Below, piece by piece: positions 29,163 to 36,149 of a DNA stretch of 41,992 nt. Each line of letters opens with the position of its first letter. Within the stretch, counting starts at the first letter, position 1. The DNA lies in assembly GCA_018715695.1 (NCBI GenBank), contig DVLB01000062.1:1-41992 (forward strand). The letters run 5' to 3'. This stretch comes from Candidatus Galloscillospira stercoripullorum (GTDB taxonomy: Bacteria; Bacillota; Clostridia; Oscillospirales; Oscillospiraceae). A model generated the notes under the pieces. That model was not told the DNA's origin, ran no database searches, and was given only the letters and a program-made list of their open reading frames with translations. Made by a program: the position numbers and the translations under genes.

Positions 29163-31145
29163 TCAGGAAATATCCGCCAGCTCCAGATACTTATACCCGT
29201 TATCGGCGATATGGTCCTTCCGCCCCTGGAGGTTGTCCCCCAGCAGCAGGTCGAAAACGGCGGCGGTGCGCTCCACGTCCTCGGGCATGACCTTGATGAG
29301 GCGCCTGGTCTCTGGGTTCATGGTGGTCAGCCACATCATGTCCGGCTCGTTCTCACCCAGGCCCTTGGACCGGGCGATGGTGTACTTTTTACCCTCCAGT
29401 TCCCGCACAATATCGTTTTTCCCCTTGTCGGAGTAGGCAAACCAGGTCTTCTCCTTACAGTTGATCTCGTAGAGGGGAGACTCGGCGATATACACATACC
29501 CCCGCTGGATAAGGGTGGGGGTGAGGCGGTAGAGCATGGTGAGGATAAGGGTGCGGATCTGGAAGCCGTCCACGTCGGCATCGGTGCAGATGACCACCTT
29601 ATTCCACCGAAGGTTCATCAGGTCAAAGGCGGCCAGGTCCTTGGCGCGTTTGTCGCTGACCTCCACACCGCAGCCCAGCACCTTCAAGAGGTCGGTGATG
29701 ATCTCGCTCTTGAAGATCTTACCGTAATCGGCCTTGAGGCAGTTCAAAATCTTGCCCCGCACCGGCATGATGCCCTGGAACTCGGCATCCCGGCTGAGCT
29801 TGACGGCGCCCATGGCGCTGTCGCCCTCCACGATGTAGAGTTCCCGCCGCTCGGTGTCCTTGGTGCGGCAGTCCACGAACTTCTGCACCCGGTTGGAGAT
29901 GTCCACGCTGCCCGAGAGCTTCTTCTTGATGTTGAGCCGAGCCTTCTCGGCGTTTTCCCGGGAGCGCTTGTTGATGAGCACCTGCTCGCCGATCTTCTGG
30001 GCGTCGAAGTGGTTTTCGATGAAGTAGACCTCCATCTGGCTCTTGAGGAAGTCGGTCATGGCCTCCTGGACGAACTTGTTGTTGATAGCCTTCTTGGTCT
30101 GGTTCTCGTAGGAGGTCTGGGTGGAGAAGTTGTTGCTCACCAGGATGAGACAGTCCTGGATGTCGTTCCAGGTGATCTTGCTCTCGCTCTTCTGGTACTT
30201 ACCTTGGGCTTTCAGGTAGCCGTCGATGGCAGAGACGAAAGCCGAACGCACGGCCTTTTCAGGGCTGCCGCCATGCTCCAGCCAGGAGGAGTTGTGGTAG
30301 TGCTCGATGATCTGCACCGTATTGGAAAAGCAGAAGGACACGCTCAGCTTCACCTTGTATTCCGGCTTGTCCTCCCGGTCCCGGCCACGGCGCTCGGTCT
30401 GCCAGAATACGCTCTGGGTGAGGGAATTCTCCCCGGCGAGCTCCTTAACATAGTCCTCAATGCCGTTTTCGTACTTGAACTCGGTGGTCTCGAACTTGCC
30501 CCCCACCTGGTTGCGGAATCGGAAGGTGACCCCGGCGTTGACCACCGCCTGGCGCTTCATCACATCCAGGAAATAGTCCACCGGGATATCGATGTCGGTA
30601 AAGACCTCCAAGTCGGGCTTCCAGCGGAATTTGGAGCCGGTCTTCTTGCCCGCGTAGGGCTCTTTCTTCAGCCCCCCGATATTCTCGCCCTTTTCAAAAT
30701 GGAGGGAATACTCAAAGCCGTCCCGGTGGATGACGGCGTCGAAGTACTCGCTGGCGTACTGCGTGGCGCAGGAGCCCAGACCGTTCAGGCCCAGGGAGTA
30801 CTCGTAGTTGTCGCCGTCGTTGTTGTTGTACTTGCCGCCGGCGTACAGCTCGCAGAACACCAGCTCCCAGTTGTACTTCTGCTCCGTCTCGTTCCAGTCC
30901 ACGGGGCAGCCCCGGCCGAAATCCTCCACCTCGATGGACTTATCCTCGTACCGGGTGACGGTGATGACGCTGCCGTGACCCTCCCTGGCCTCATCGATGG
31001 CGTTGCTCAGGATCTCAAAGACCGCGTGCTCGCAGCCCTCCAGACCATCGGAGCCGAAGATAACCGCCGGGCGCTTGCGGACCCGGTCGGCTCCCTTCAG
31101 GGAGGAAATGGATTCATTGCCGTAGGATTTGCTTGCTTTGGCCAT
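29163..31145 (-). CDS. parE: type II topoisomerase subunit B (ParE/GyrB-like)
   Basis: The ATPase subunit of the enzyme, 660 residues. The GHKL ATP site is EILSNAIDEAREG with DFGRGCPVDWNE, and the ATP-lid glycines are in LGLNGLGSCATQYASEYFDA. The TOPRIM domain shows VEGDSAMGAVKLSRDAEFQG and DADVDGFQIRTLIL. The C-terminal tail contains GLGENEPDMMW. The start is the ATG at 31143-31145 after GAGGAA; an ATG seven codons upstream has no ribosome site. Its last 17 codons including the stop are duplicated downstream, beyond a hairpin element. Confidence 0.9.
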   Translation of the reverse strand: MAKASKSYGNESISSLKGADRVRKRPAVIFGSDGLEGCEHAVFEILSNAIDEAREGHGSVITVTRYEDKSIEVEDFGRGCPVDWNETEQKYNWELVFCELYAGGKYNNNDGDNYEYSLGLNGLGSCATQYASEYFDAVIHRDGFEYSLHFEKGENIGGLKKEPYAGKKTGSKFRWKPDLEVFTDIDIPVDYFLDVMKRQAVVNAGVTFRFRNQVGGKFETTEFKYENGIEDYVKELAGENSLTQSVFWQTERRGRDREDKPEYKVKLSVSFCFSNTVQIIEHYHNSSWLEHGGSPEKAVRSAFVSAIDGYLKAQGKYQKSESKITWNDIQDCLILVSNNFSTQTSYENQTKKAINNKFVQEAMTDFLKSQMEVYFIENHFDAQKIGEQVLINKRSRENAEKARLNIKKKLSGSVDISNRVQKFVDCRTKDTERRELYIVEGDSAMGAVKLSRDAEFQGIMPVRGKILNCLKADYGKIFKSEIITDLLKVLGCGVEVSDKRAKDLAAFDLMNLRWNKVVICTDADVDGFQIRTLILTMLYRLTPTLIQRGYVYIAESPLYEINCKEKTWFAYSDKGKNDIVRELEGKKYTIARSKGLGENEPDMMWLTTMNPETRRLIKVMPEDVERTAAVFDLLLGDNLQGRKDHIADNGYKYLELADIS

Positions 31146-31181
31146 TGGTGTTTCCTCGCAGTCCATAATTTTTCATGGTAT

Positions 31182-31211
31182 ATTTTAGCGCCAAAGGTCC
31201 TTGCCTGTCAA
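31182..31211 (-). promoter_or_regulatory. promoter of the topoisomerase operon
   Basis: TTGACA (31206-31211), 18-nt spacer and TAAAAT (31182-31187) on the minus strand, 37 nt before the parE-like start. Confidence 0.75.
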
Positions 31212-31306
31212 GGAAGGCCGGGGGGCTGAGACACTGTCGCATAGAATAGTAGGTATGGCTAATAGAATACACACCCAAACAATAATTGGTGTTCTAAATA
31301 AATTTC

Positions 31307-31335
31307 TTGAAATTTTTTCAAAATAATTGTAAAAT
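31307..31335 (+). promoter_or_regulatory. promoter of the AT-rich secreted protein gene
   Basis: TTGAAA (31307-31312), 17-nt spacer, TAAAAT (31330-31335). The leader of about 130 nt contains the 12-nt string ATGAAACGGAGG at 31357, repeated at 31456 directly before the gene. A seven-codon frame starts at 31377; it is too short to call. Confidence 0.65.
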
Positions 31336-31473
31336 ATAACTGTACCACACATAGAATGAAACGGAGGAGATTCCCATGTACAGGGTACACACGGCATAAC
31401 ACAAATATAAATTGCATTATTTGAACGCGTGATAGCATACAGGTCTTTGAATTAAATGAAACGGAGGTTTATG

Positions 31474-32292
31474 ATGAAACGCAGGAGAAAAGCTATCGTG
31501 GCATTTGCGATTATTAGCATACTTCTGAACATTTGCTCATCTACCGCCGCCCAGAATTTCACAGACGTTTCTCACGCTCCCGAGGCCGTTGAATCGTCCA
31601 TACAAGCAACGGTAGAATATACTTCTGGCACAGTAAAAATCAATGAAATGAGTACCCCCTGCATTGTTAAAAATGAGGTTAATGTTACTGCTTCAGAAAC
31701 CCCAGGAACATATTTTGTCACGCACCACAGTACACTATATATACCTTTGACAGAAGAACAAAGGGCTAATACTGCCATCATACTTTCGCAAATGGAAAAT
31801 GGAAATCCTACTGTACTGTCGACCACTGCGCCACCACATATGATGGATCCATGGTATGAATGTGAATACCATATCGAAACAGTCGCAGAATATGAGACAA
31901 GATATAATGTTTCAATCGCTCCAGGTGAGTATGATACTATTACTTATGTGGGAATCACTGGTGTTCGTTTTGGATATTATACATATGAATATGGAGAAGG
32001 AAAAGTAAGTCTCCGAAATGCCAAAGTCGAAGTTCTACAAGCTGGATATGTCGGCGATATTCCTACCTCTGACTTTTTTGAAGACACATGGGTCGCAGAT
32101 CCTCCTAACGACAATTATCACTGTGGGGGCTTAGATGATTTAATTTACTGCGCTACCCCATCAAATTGGCCGAAAATAGCCATGACAGCTGCTGGATGGG
32201 CATTCGCAACTTTTTCTGGAACGGCTGTTAATAATTATGGTGATACATACGAAATCCTTGTACAATCAAACATTATCAATGGTTATGGTTAA
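31474..32292 (+). CDS. secreted protein of unknown function, AT-rich island
   Basis: A 272-residue protein with a clear signal peptide: RRRK followed by AIVAFAIISILLNICSS and a likely cut after STAAQ. The mature part has no domain I recognise. It is rich in Thr, Tyr and Glu, has two Cys far from the signal (CEYH and CGGLDD.IYC areas), and repeated strand-like segments such as TYVGITGVRFGYYTYEYG. ATG 31474 lies 6 nt after GGAGG; an ATG one codon earlier is too close. Its A/T-rich codons (AAT, TAT, ATA, ACA) differ sharply from all neighbours, which points to recent horizontal acquisition. It ends at TAA with no clear terminator. Confidence 0.8.
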   Translation: MKRRRKAIVAFAIISILLNICSSTAAQNFTDVSHAPEAVESSIQATVEYTSGTVKINEMSTPCIVKNEVNVTASETPGTYFVTHHSTLYIPLTEEQRANTAIILSQMENGNPTVLSTTAPPHMMDPWYECEYHIETVAEYETRYNVSIAPGEYDTITYVGITGVRFGYYTYEYGEGKVSLRNAKVEVLQAGYVGDIPTSDFFEDTWVADPPNDNYHCGGLDDLIYCATPSNWPKIAMTAAGWAFATFSGTAVNNYGDTYEILVQSNIINGYG

Positions 32293-32329
32293 TTAAAACA
32301 ACCCTTTCCTTGATAGGAGGTGTCAAGGC

Positions 32330-32752
32330 ATGAAGCGACTGCTGCCATACCGCACTCTGCTTGCTCTCCTCATCGCCCTCGTCCTCTTCGCTGCCTACTG
32401 GGGCTGGACCTACTGCTGGGAGTACGTCATCCTGCGCAACCCCGCCCTGCTTTACAGGACGATCCACACCTGGTCCCCCCTGCTGCCGTCCATCGGCGGG
32501 CTGCTGCTGGGGCTGTGCCTTACCCCGCCGCCCAAGCGCATTTGGCCCCTGGTGGTGGTACAGCTGCTGGTGGCCGTGTTCCTGCTCTGGCTGGCCTTCC
32601 ATTTTCTCAGCCTTCAGACCGTGGGGATGCTCTTCCCCTTCTATTACACCGCCTCCACCGCCCAGGGGGCCGCGGCGGTGCTGGGCGGAGCTTTGGTCGG
32701 ATTCAGCGTGACCTGTATCCTTCCGGGCCCCAAGGGGGACCACCCCGCCTGA
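32330..32752 (+). CDS. small multi-span membrane protein, unknown function
   Basis: A 140-residue hydrophobic protein with about four predicted membrane spans: LLALLIALVLFAAYWGW, LPSIGGLLLGLCL, WPLVVVQLLVAVFLLWLAF, and GAAAVLGGALVGFSVTCIL. AGGAGG precedes the ATG. GC-rich codon use is like the main genome, unlike the AT-rich gene 37 nt upstream. No family is recognised. It is followed by a strong terminator, so it ends a transcript. Confidence 0.75.
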   Translation: MKRLLPYRTLLALLIALVLFAAYWGWTYCWEYVILRNPALLYRTIHTWSPLLPSIGGLLLGLCLTPPPKRIWPLVVVQLLVAVFLLWLAFHFLSLQTVGMLFPFYYTASTAQGAAAVLGGALVGFSVTCILPGPKGDHPA

Positions 32753-32780
32753 TCTCTCTCCCTCTCACGGCGCAAAAGGA

Positions 32781-32819
32781 GACGCCGCCGGAGCGACTGC
32801 TCCGGCGGCGTCCTTTTAT
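32781..32819 (+). terminator. terminator after the small membrane protein gene
   Basis: A 14-bp perfect stem GACGCCGCCGGAGC (32781-32794) with its complement at 32799-32812, GACT loop, followed by CTTTTA. Confidence 0.88.
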
Positions 32820-32839
32820 CGCGGCGCACTCCGGTGTGC

Positions 32840-33005
32840 GGAGGCGGGCGGGACAGGTTGGGAGCGTTCTCCCGCGCTCATGGGTAGGAGGCTGCGTTTA
32901 CCTGAAACGTCCGTCCCTGCCCGTCTCCTTTCGCCTTTCGCCCGAAGGGCGGCCCTTTCGGCCTGCCCGTTCGGGCCAGCCGCAGGTGCTGCCTGGCACC
33001 GGCTT
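32840..33005 (+). other. gene-free GC-rich stretch with dense hairpins
   Basis: About 165 nt between a terminator and the yaaL region with no convincing reading frame. It holds a large closing stem (GGCGGGC..GGGAC with GTCCC.TGCCCGTC), an inner GGGAG/CTCCC hairpin, then CGCCC/GGGCG, GCCCG/CGGGC and GCCG..GGTGC/GCACC..GGC. It could be a structured RNA or a leader. No known RNA signature (SRP, 6S, tmRNA, riboswitch) is recognised. Confidence 0.3.
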
Positions 33006-33019
33006 AAAAGGAGTGCGCT

Positions 33020-33133
33020 ATGTCCTGTCCGAGGGTAGTATGTGCTCTGCGCGGCGCTCCATGCCTGGAAAGATCTGCCCGGGAGTGTATAGAAGCTGTC
33101 ATATTTGTCCACACTTTCCATACATTGAATTGA
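33020..33133 (+). CDS. possible small Cys-rich protein upstream of yaaL
   Basis: A 37-codon frame with AAAAGGAG 6 nt before its ATG, a better ribosome site than chance would usually give. The product starts MSCPRVVCALRGAPC and has four Cys. There is no known relative. It ends 22 nt before yaaL. It could equally be a spurious frame in GC-rich DNA. Confidence 0.25.
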   Translation: MSCPRVVCALRGAPCLERSARECIEAVIFVHTFHTLN

Positions 33134-33155
33134 AAGGGCAAGGAGGCGGTCCAGG

Positions 33156-33413
33156 ATGGCATTACCGGTAAGAAAATCTGTCCCCGGCCGGGGTCGGGCA
33201 CGGGGCGAGGCGTGGGAGGAACGCCAGGCGCTGCTGGAAGGGCTCTCCCAGACCAGGGCGCTCATCGCCCAGGCTTACGCAGGCTTCAACGCCGCCAGCG
33301 ACGGCGATCTCATCGAGTCCTACGTCTTTGAGATCAACGCCCTCCAGGCCCGCTACTCCTATCTGCTCCGGCGCGTCAAGGAGCTGGAGGCACAGGAGGA
33401 GCAAGGGGCCTGA
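33156..33413 (+). CDS. yaaL: DUF2508 (YaaL-like) family protein
   Basis: An 85-residue protein with the DUF2508 pattern: LLEGLSQTRALIAQAYAGFN, then DLIESYVFEINALQARYSYLLRRVKELE. A basic N terminus is followed by two helices. In Bacillus yaaL lies directly before bofA, as it does here, which supports the assignment. AAGGAGG precedes the ATG. The function is unknown; the conserved linkage with a sporulation gene is the only clue. The recR gene that usually precedes it is absent. Confidence 0.85.
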   Translation: MALPVRKSVPGRGRARGEAWEERQALLEGLSQTRALIAQAYAGFNAASDGDLIESYVFEINALQARYSYLLRRVKELEAQEEQGA

Positions 33414-33471
33414 GCACACCGAAGAAAGCCGGCCAGGGTCCTGGCAAAACCGAGCTTTGGAGGTGGAAGGC

Positions 33472-33738
33472 GTGGCGGAACTCTTGACCGCTCTGCCCTG
33501 GGTGCTGGGCGCTCTGGGGGCGCTGCTGGTGCTGGTTGTCCTGCGGCGGCCGGCGAAATGGCTGCTGGGCCTGGCGGGCCGCACGGGGCTGGGCTTGGCC
33601 GTTTTGTTTGCTTTGAGCGGCGTGGGTCCTTCCATCGGCGTGAGCCTGGGGGTAAACCTGTTCAACGCCCTGGTGCTGGGGGTGCTGGGGGTCCCCGGCC
33701 TGGGACTGCTCCTCCTGCTCAACTGGGCTCTGGTATAA
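33472..33738 (+). CDS. bofA: BofA family pro-sigma-K processing regulator
   Basis: An 88-residue, very hydrophobic protein with two to three membrane spans (LLTALPWVLGALGALLVLVV; GLGLAVLFALSG) and the BofA-type end VGPSIGVSLGVNLFNALVLG followed by GVPGLGLLLLLNWAL. In Bacillus BofA sits in the mother-cell membrane around the forespore and holds the SpoIVFB protease inactive. A GTG start at 33472 follows GGAGGTGG. The pairing with yaaL matches Bacillus order. A terminator follows directly. Confidence 0.9.
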   Translation: MAELLTALPWVLGALGALLVLVVLRRPAKWLLGLAGRTGLGLAVLFALSGVGPSIGVSLGVNLFNALVLGVLGVPGLGLLLLLNWALV

Positions 33739-33740
33739 GG

Positions 33741-33769
33741 GGCGCGGCTAAAATGGCCGCGCCTCTTTT
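33741..33769 (+). terminator. terminator of yaaL-bofA
   Basis: GGCGCGGC (33741-33748) pairs with GCCGCGCC (33756-33763), followed by TCTTTT, 2 nt after the bofA stop. Confidence 0.8.
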
Positions 33770-33792
33770 CCCGTGTCCGGTACGCTGATGTA

Positions 33793-33809
33793 AACATTCC
33801 GTGAATGTT
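33793..33809. promoter_or_regulatory. palindrome upstream of the marR promoter, possible operator
   Basis: AACATTC (33793-33799) and GAATGTT (33803-33809) form a perfect inverted repeat with a 3-nt centre, 12 nt before the -35 box. Size and symmetry suit a MarR dimer; binding is inferred. Confidence 0.5.
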
Positions 33810-33821
33810 CCGTTATGTCGG

Positions 33822-33850
33822 TTGACAGGGAAAAAAGGGGGCGGTATGCT
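33822..33850 (+). promoter_or_regulatory. promoter of the MarR regulator gene
   Basis: A perfect TTGACA (33822-33827), 17-nt spacer and TATGCT (33845-33850), about 75 nt before the GTG start. Confidence 0.75.
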
Positions 33851-33924
33851 TACCTTACGTTATATTTTGTCCGAAAAGACATGATCCACCCGGCCCGTCC
33901 AGGCCGGAGAAAGGAGCCTTTCCC

Positions 33925-34356
33925 GTGAACCGTTCCGACGAGATCCTCAAGCGTTACCTCCAGGTGACACAGCATATGTCCCATCATTTCCGCCGCCATT
34001 TCGGCAAGCTCAATCTCACCTTTCCCCAGGCCATGGTCCTCTCCGCCCTTGGCACCGACGGTCCGGTGCCCATCAGCACCCTGGCCCAGCGGACCGGCAG
34101 CGCCAACTCCACCATTTCCGGCATTGTGGACCGGCTGGAACGGCTGGGATTGGCCGTCCGGGAGCGGAGCGATACCGACCGCCGGGTCATCTATGTGAGC
34201 GCCACCGAGCGCTACCTCCAGCTGCGCTCCCAGGCCCAGACCAACGCGGGGGGATATTTCTCCTCCCTGATGGACACGCTGGAAGAGGAGGAGCAGGAAA
34301 AGATCCTCGCCGGGCTGGAGCTGCTGGACGCCGCCCTGGCAAAGGACGAGCCCTGA
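33925..34356 (+). CDS. MarR family transcriptional regulator
   Basis: A 143-residue winged-helix regulator. The sequence follows the MarR plan: an N-terminal helix pair (EILKRYLQVTQHMSHHF), LTFPQAMVLSALGTDGPVPISTLAQRTG, the recognition helix SANSTISGIVDRLERLGL, the wing VRERSDTDRRVIYVSAT, and a C-terminal dimerisation helix with a Glu-rich stretch. GTG start after GAAAGGAG. It has its own promoter with a palindrome upstream, suggesting autoregulation. The ligand and targets are unknown; the next gene is a DUF4015 protein about 110 nt downstream. Confidence 0.9.
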   Translation: MNRSDEILKRYLQVTQHMSHHFRRHFGKLNLTFPQAMVLSALGTDGPVPISTLAQRTGSANSTISGIVDRLERLGLAVRERSDTDRRVIYVSATERYLQLRSQAQTNAGGYFSSLMDTLEEEEQEKILAGLELLDAALAKDEP

Positions 34357-34468
34357 CGGCCCTCCCTTGCCATTTAGGGAAAAATGTGCTAATCTGACCT
34401 TATAGGCGGCAGCGCCGGCGCTGCCCCGGGGATGTGACGCCGGCAGTCTATCTATAAGAGGGTGCGCT

Positions 34469-35548
34469 ATGAAATCCTACGGATACGACTCCTATCGCGG
34501 GCGCTCCCGGCTGCGCTCCGCGCTCAAGGTCATCATCGTGCTGCTGCTGGTGGTCTTGGCCGTGCTGCTGGCCGCGTTTTTGTTCCTGCAGCGGTACATG
34601 GTCATCTCTGCCGACGGCATCCGCTTTGAGCCTCCCTTCTTCCAGGACGAGGATGCGCCCCCGTCCTCGGGCGGCCCCTCGGCCACCCCTCTGCCCGTGG
34701 TGACCACCCCCTCTCCCTCGCCCTCCGCTTCCCCTGTCCCGTCCCAGGAGTACCTCCACGCGGTGGCTCTGCCCCGGGAGGCCCTCTATGACGGCACCGC
34801 AGCTGAGCTTGTGGAACAGTCCGGCGGCAACGCCGCGCTCTTCGACATGAAGGCCGACGACGGCAGCCTGGGCTATGTCTCCGACCTAAAGCTGGCCATG
34901 GATATCCGCGCCTCAGCCTCCTCCCCCGACCTTAACGACGCCATCCGTACCCTCAACGAAGGGGAACTCTACACCATCGCCCGGGTCTCCTGCTTCCGGG
35001 ACAACGCCCTGCCCTACTACCAAAACGGCATGGCCCTGCGTTCAAACTCCGGCAATTATAAGGACGACGAGCGCATCCGCTGGGCAAACCCAGGCAGCGA
35101 GAGCGTGCGGGCCTATCTGGCCGGCGTGTGCGTGGAGCTGGCTCAGCTGGGCTTTGACGAGATCTTGCTGGACAACGCCGGCTACCCCACCCGGGGCGAC
35201 CTCTCCAAGATCCGCGTGGGGGAGGACAATTACGACCCGGACACGCTGGAGCAGGAGGTGGAGGCCTGCTACCAGGCCATCCGGGAAGCCCTGGAAGAGT
35301 ACGACGTGAAGCTGTCCATCGTCTCCACCGCCCAGGCCGTTTCCGAGGACAGCGACCCGCTCAGCGGCCAGAGCATTGCCCTGCTCACCCGCTATGCCGA
35401 CCGGGTCTGGCTCTCCGGCGACGGCGAGACCGATTACGCCGCTCTCCTGGAAGCGGCCGGTCTGGAGGAAAGCGGCGTGAATTGTGTGCAGATGGGGCCC
35501 AATCAGGGCGACATCCAGGGCAGCTGGGCTATGATACCGACTACTTGA
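34469..35548 (+). CDS. membrane-anchored putative glycoside hydrolase (DUF4015)
   Basis: A 359-residue protein. It has a short cytosolic N terminus, one membrane span (ALKVIIVLLLVVLAVLLAAF), a Pro/Ser/Thr-rich spacer of about 40 residues (TTPSPSPSASPVPS), then a predicted TIM-barrel of the DUF4015/GH-like family facing outward. Typical segments are NAALFDMKADDGSLGY, IARVSCFRDN, WANPGSESVRAYLAGV and FDEILLDNAGYP, where the acidic residues would lie at the strand ends. A cell-wall polysaccharide substrate is a guess. It is monocistronic, with a strong terminator 7 nt after the stop. Confidence 0.85.
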   Translation: MKSYGYDSYRGRSRLRSALKVIIVLLLVVLAVLLAAFLFLQRYMVISADGIRFEPPFFQDEDAPPSSGGPSATPLPVVTTPSPSPSASPVPSQEYLHAVALPREALYDGTAAELVEQSGGNAALFDMKADDGSLGYVSDLKLAMDIRASASSPDLNDAIRTLNEGELYTIARVSCFRDNALPYYQNGMALRSNSGNYKDDERIRWANPGSESVRAYLAGVCVELAQLGFDEILLDNAGYPTRGDLSKIRVGEDNYDPDTLEQEVEACYQAIREALEEYDVKLSIVSTAQAVSEDSDPLSGQSIALLTRYADRVWLSGDGETDYAALLEAAGLEESGVNCVQMGPNQGDIQGSWAMIPTT

Positions 35549-35555
35549 ACATACT

Positions 35556-35585
35556 AAGGGACGCAGGTTTTCCTGCGTCCCTTTT
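35556..35585 (+). terminator. terminator of the DUF4015 gene
   Basis: AAGGGACGCAGG (35556-35567) with its complement at 35572-35583, TTTT loop, and T-rich end. The following 175 nt are AT-rich with no gene, ending in the ntp promoter. Confidence 0.88.
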
Positions 35586-35760
35586 CTGTTCCTCTCTCCC
35601 CTTTTTTGCCTCTTCCGCAGCTTTCACGCCAAATCCGCTCGTCTTGCATTTTTCATCTTATTCTTCTCGTATATCTCGGTTTTCCTTTTTATTTTTGCAA
35701 TCGAAAGTTTTTTGTCTTTCAACATGAATGTATATTCAGGTAAAAAACTCATGTTTCGCC

Positions 35761-35789
35761 TTGAAATTTCACAGGTCGTAGGGTATCAT
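35761..35789 (+). promoter_or_regulatory. promoter of the V-type ATPase operon
   Basis: TTGAAA (35761-35766), 17-nt spacer and TATCAT (35784-35789), 45 nt before ntpF. Confidence 0.7.
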
Positions 35790-35833
35790 GATAAATAATC
35801 CGTGCGAAGATTTTCAGAAAGGCGGTGAACCCA

Positions 35834-36148
35834 TTGTCACTGGACGCGATCAAACAGGTGACCGAGACCGAGCGGGAGGCCCAAGAGAAAAAAGAGGCCG
35901 CCGCGGCACAGGCCAGACAAGTGGTCAGCGATGCCCAGCGTTCCGGCAAGGAGCTGCTCCAAGCGGCCCAGGCGGAGGCCGAGGCGCAGGCAAAAGTCCT
36001 CATGGCCCAGGCCGAGGAGCGCGCGGCGGCGCGGCGGCGGGAGCTTCTGGAGGAGAACGAGCGGGAATGCGACGCTCTGCGTCAGAAGGCCCGGACGCGG
36101 CTGGACGAAGCTGCGCAGCGCATTGTGAGAAGGGTCGTGAGCGACTGA
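35834..36148 (+). CDS. ntpF: V-type ATPase peripheral stalk subunit (NtpF/G-like)
   Basis: A 104-residue, highly charged helical protein, almost one continuous coiled coil (AIKQVTETEREAQEKKEAAAAQ through RTRLDEAAQRIVRRVVSD). It is the partner of subunit E in the peripheral stalk. A TTG start at 35834 is chosen because it yields the M-SLDAIKQVTE start common in such subunits and lies 6 nt after GGCGGTG; a GTG at 35825 is the alternative. It is the first gene of an operon with the same order as Enterococcus hirae ntpFIKECGA. Confidence 0.82.
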   Translation: MSLDAIKQVTETEREAQEKKEAAAAQARQVVSDAQRSGKELLQAAQAEAEAQAKVLMAQAEERAAARRRELLEENERECDALRQKARTRLDEAAQRIVRRVVSD

Positions 36149-36149
36149 G

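Noticed and set aside
21745-29213. Insertion sequence or transposon with its own transposase
   Set aside because: None of the repeat elements holds a reading frame of meaningful size, and no transposase, integrase or reverse transcriptase gene is present in the window.
32840-33010. SRP RNA (scRNA), which lies near yaaL-bofA in Bacillus
   Set aside because: The conserved GGAAGGAAGCAGC-type apical loop is absent on both strands.
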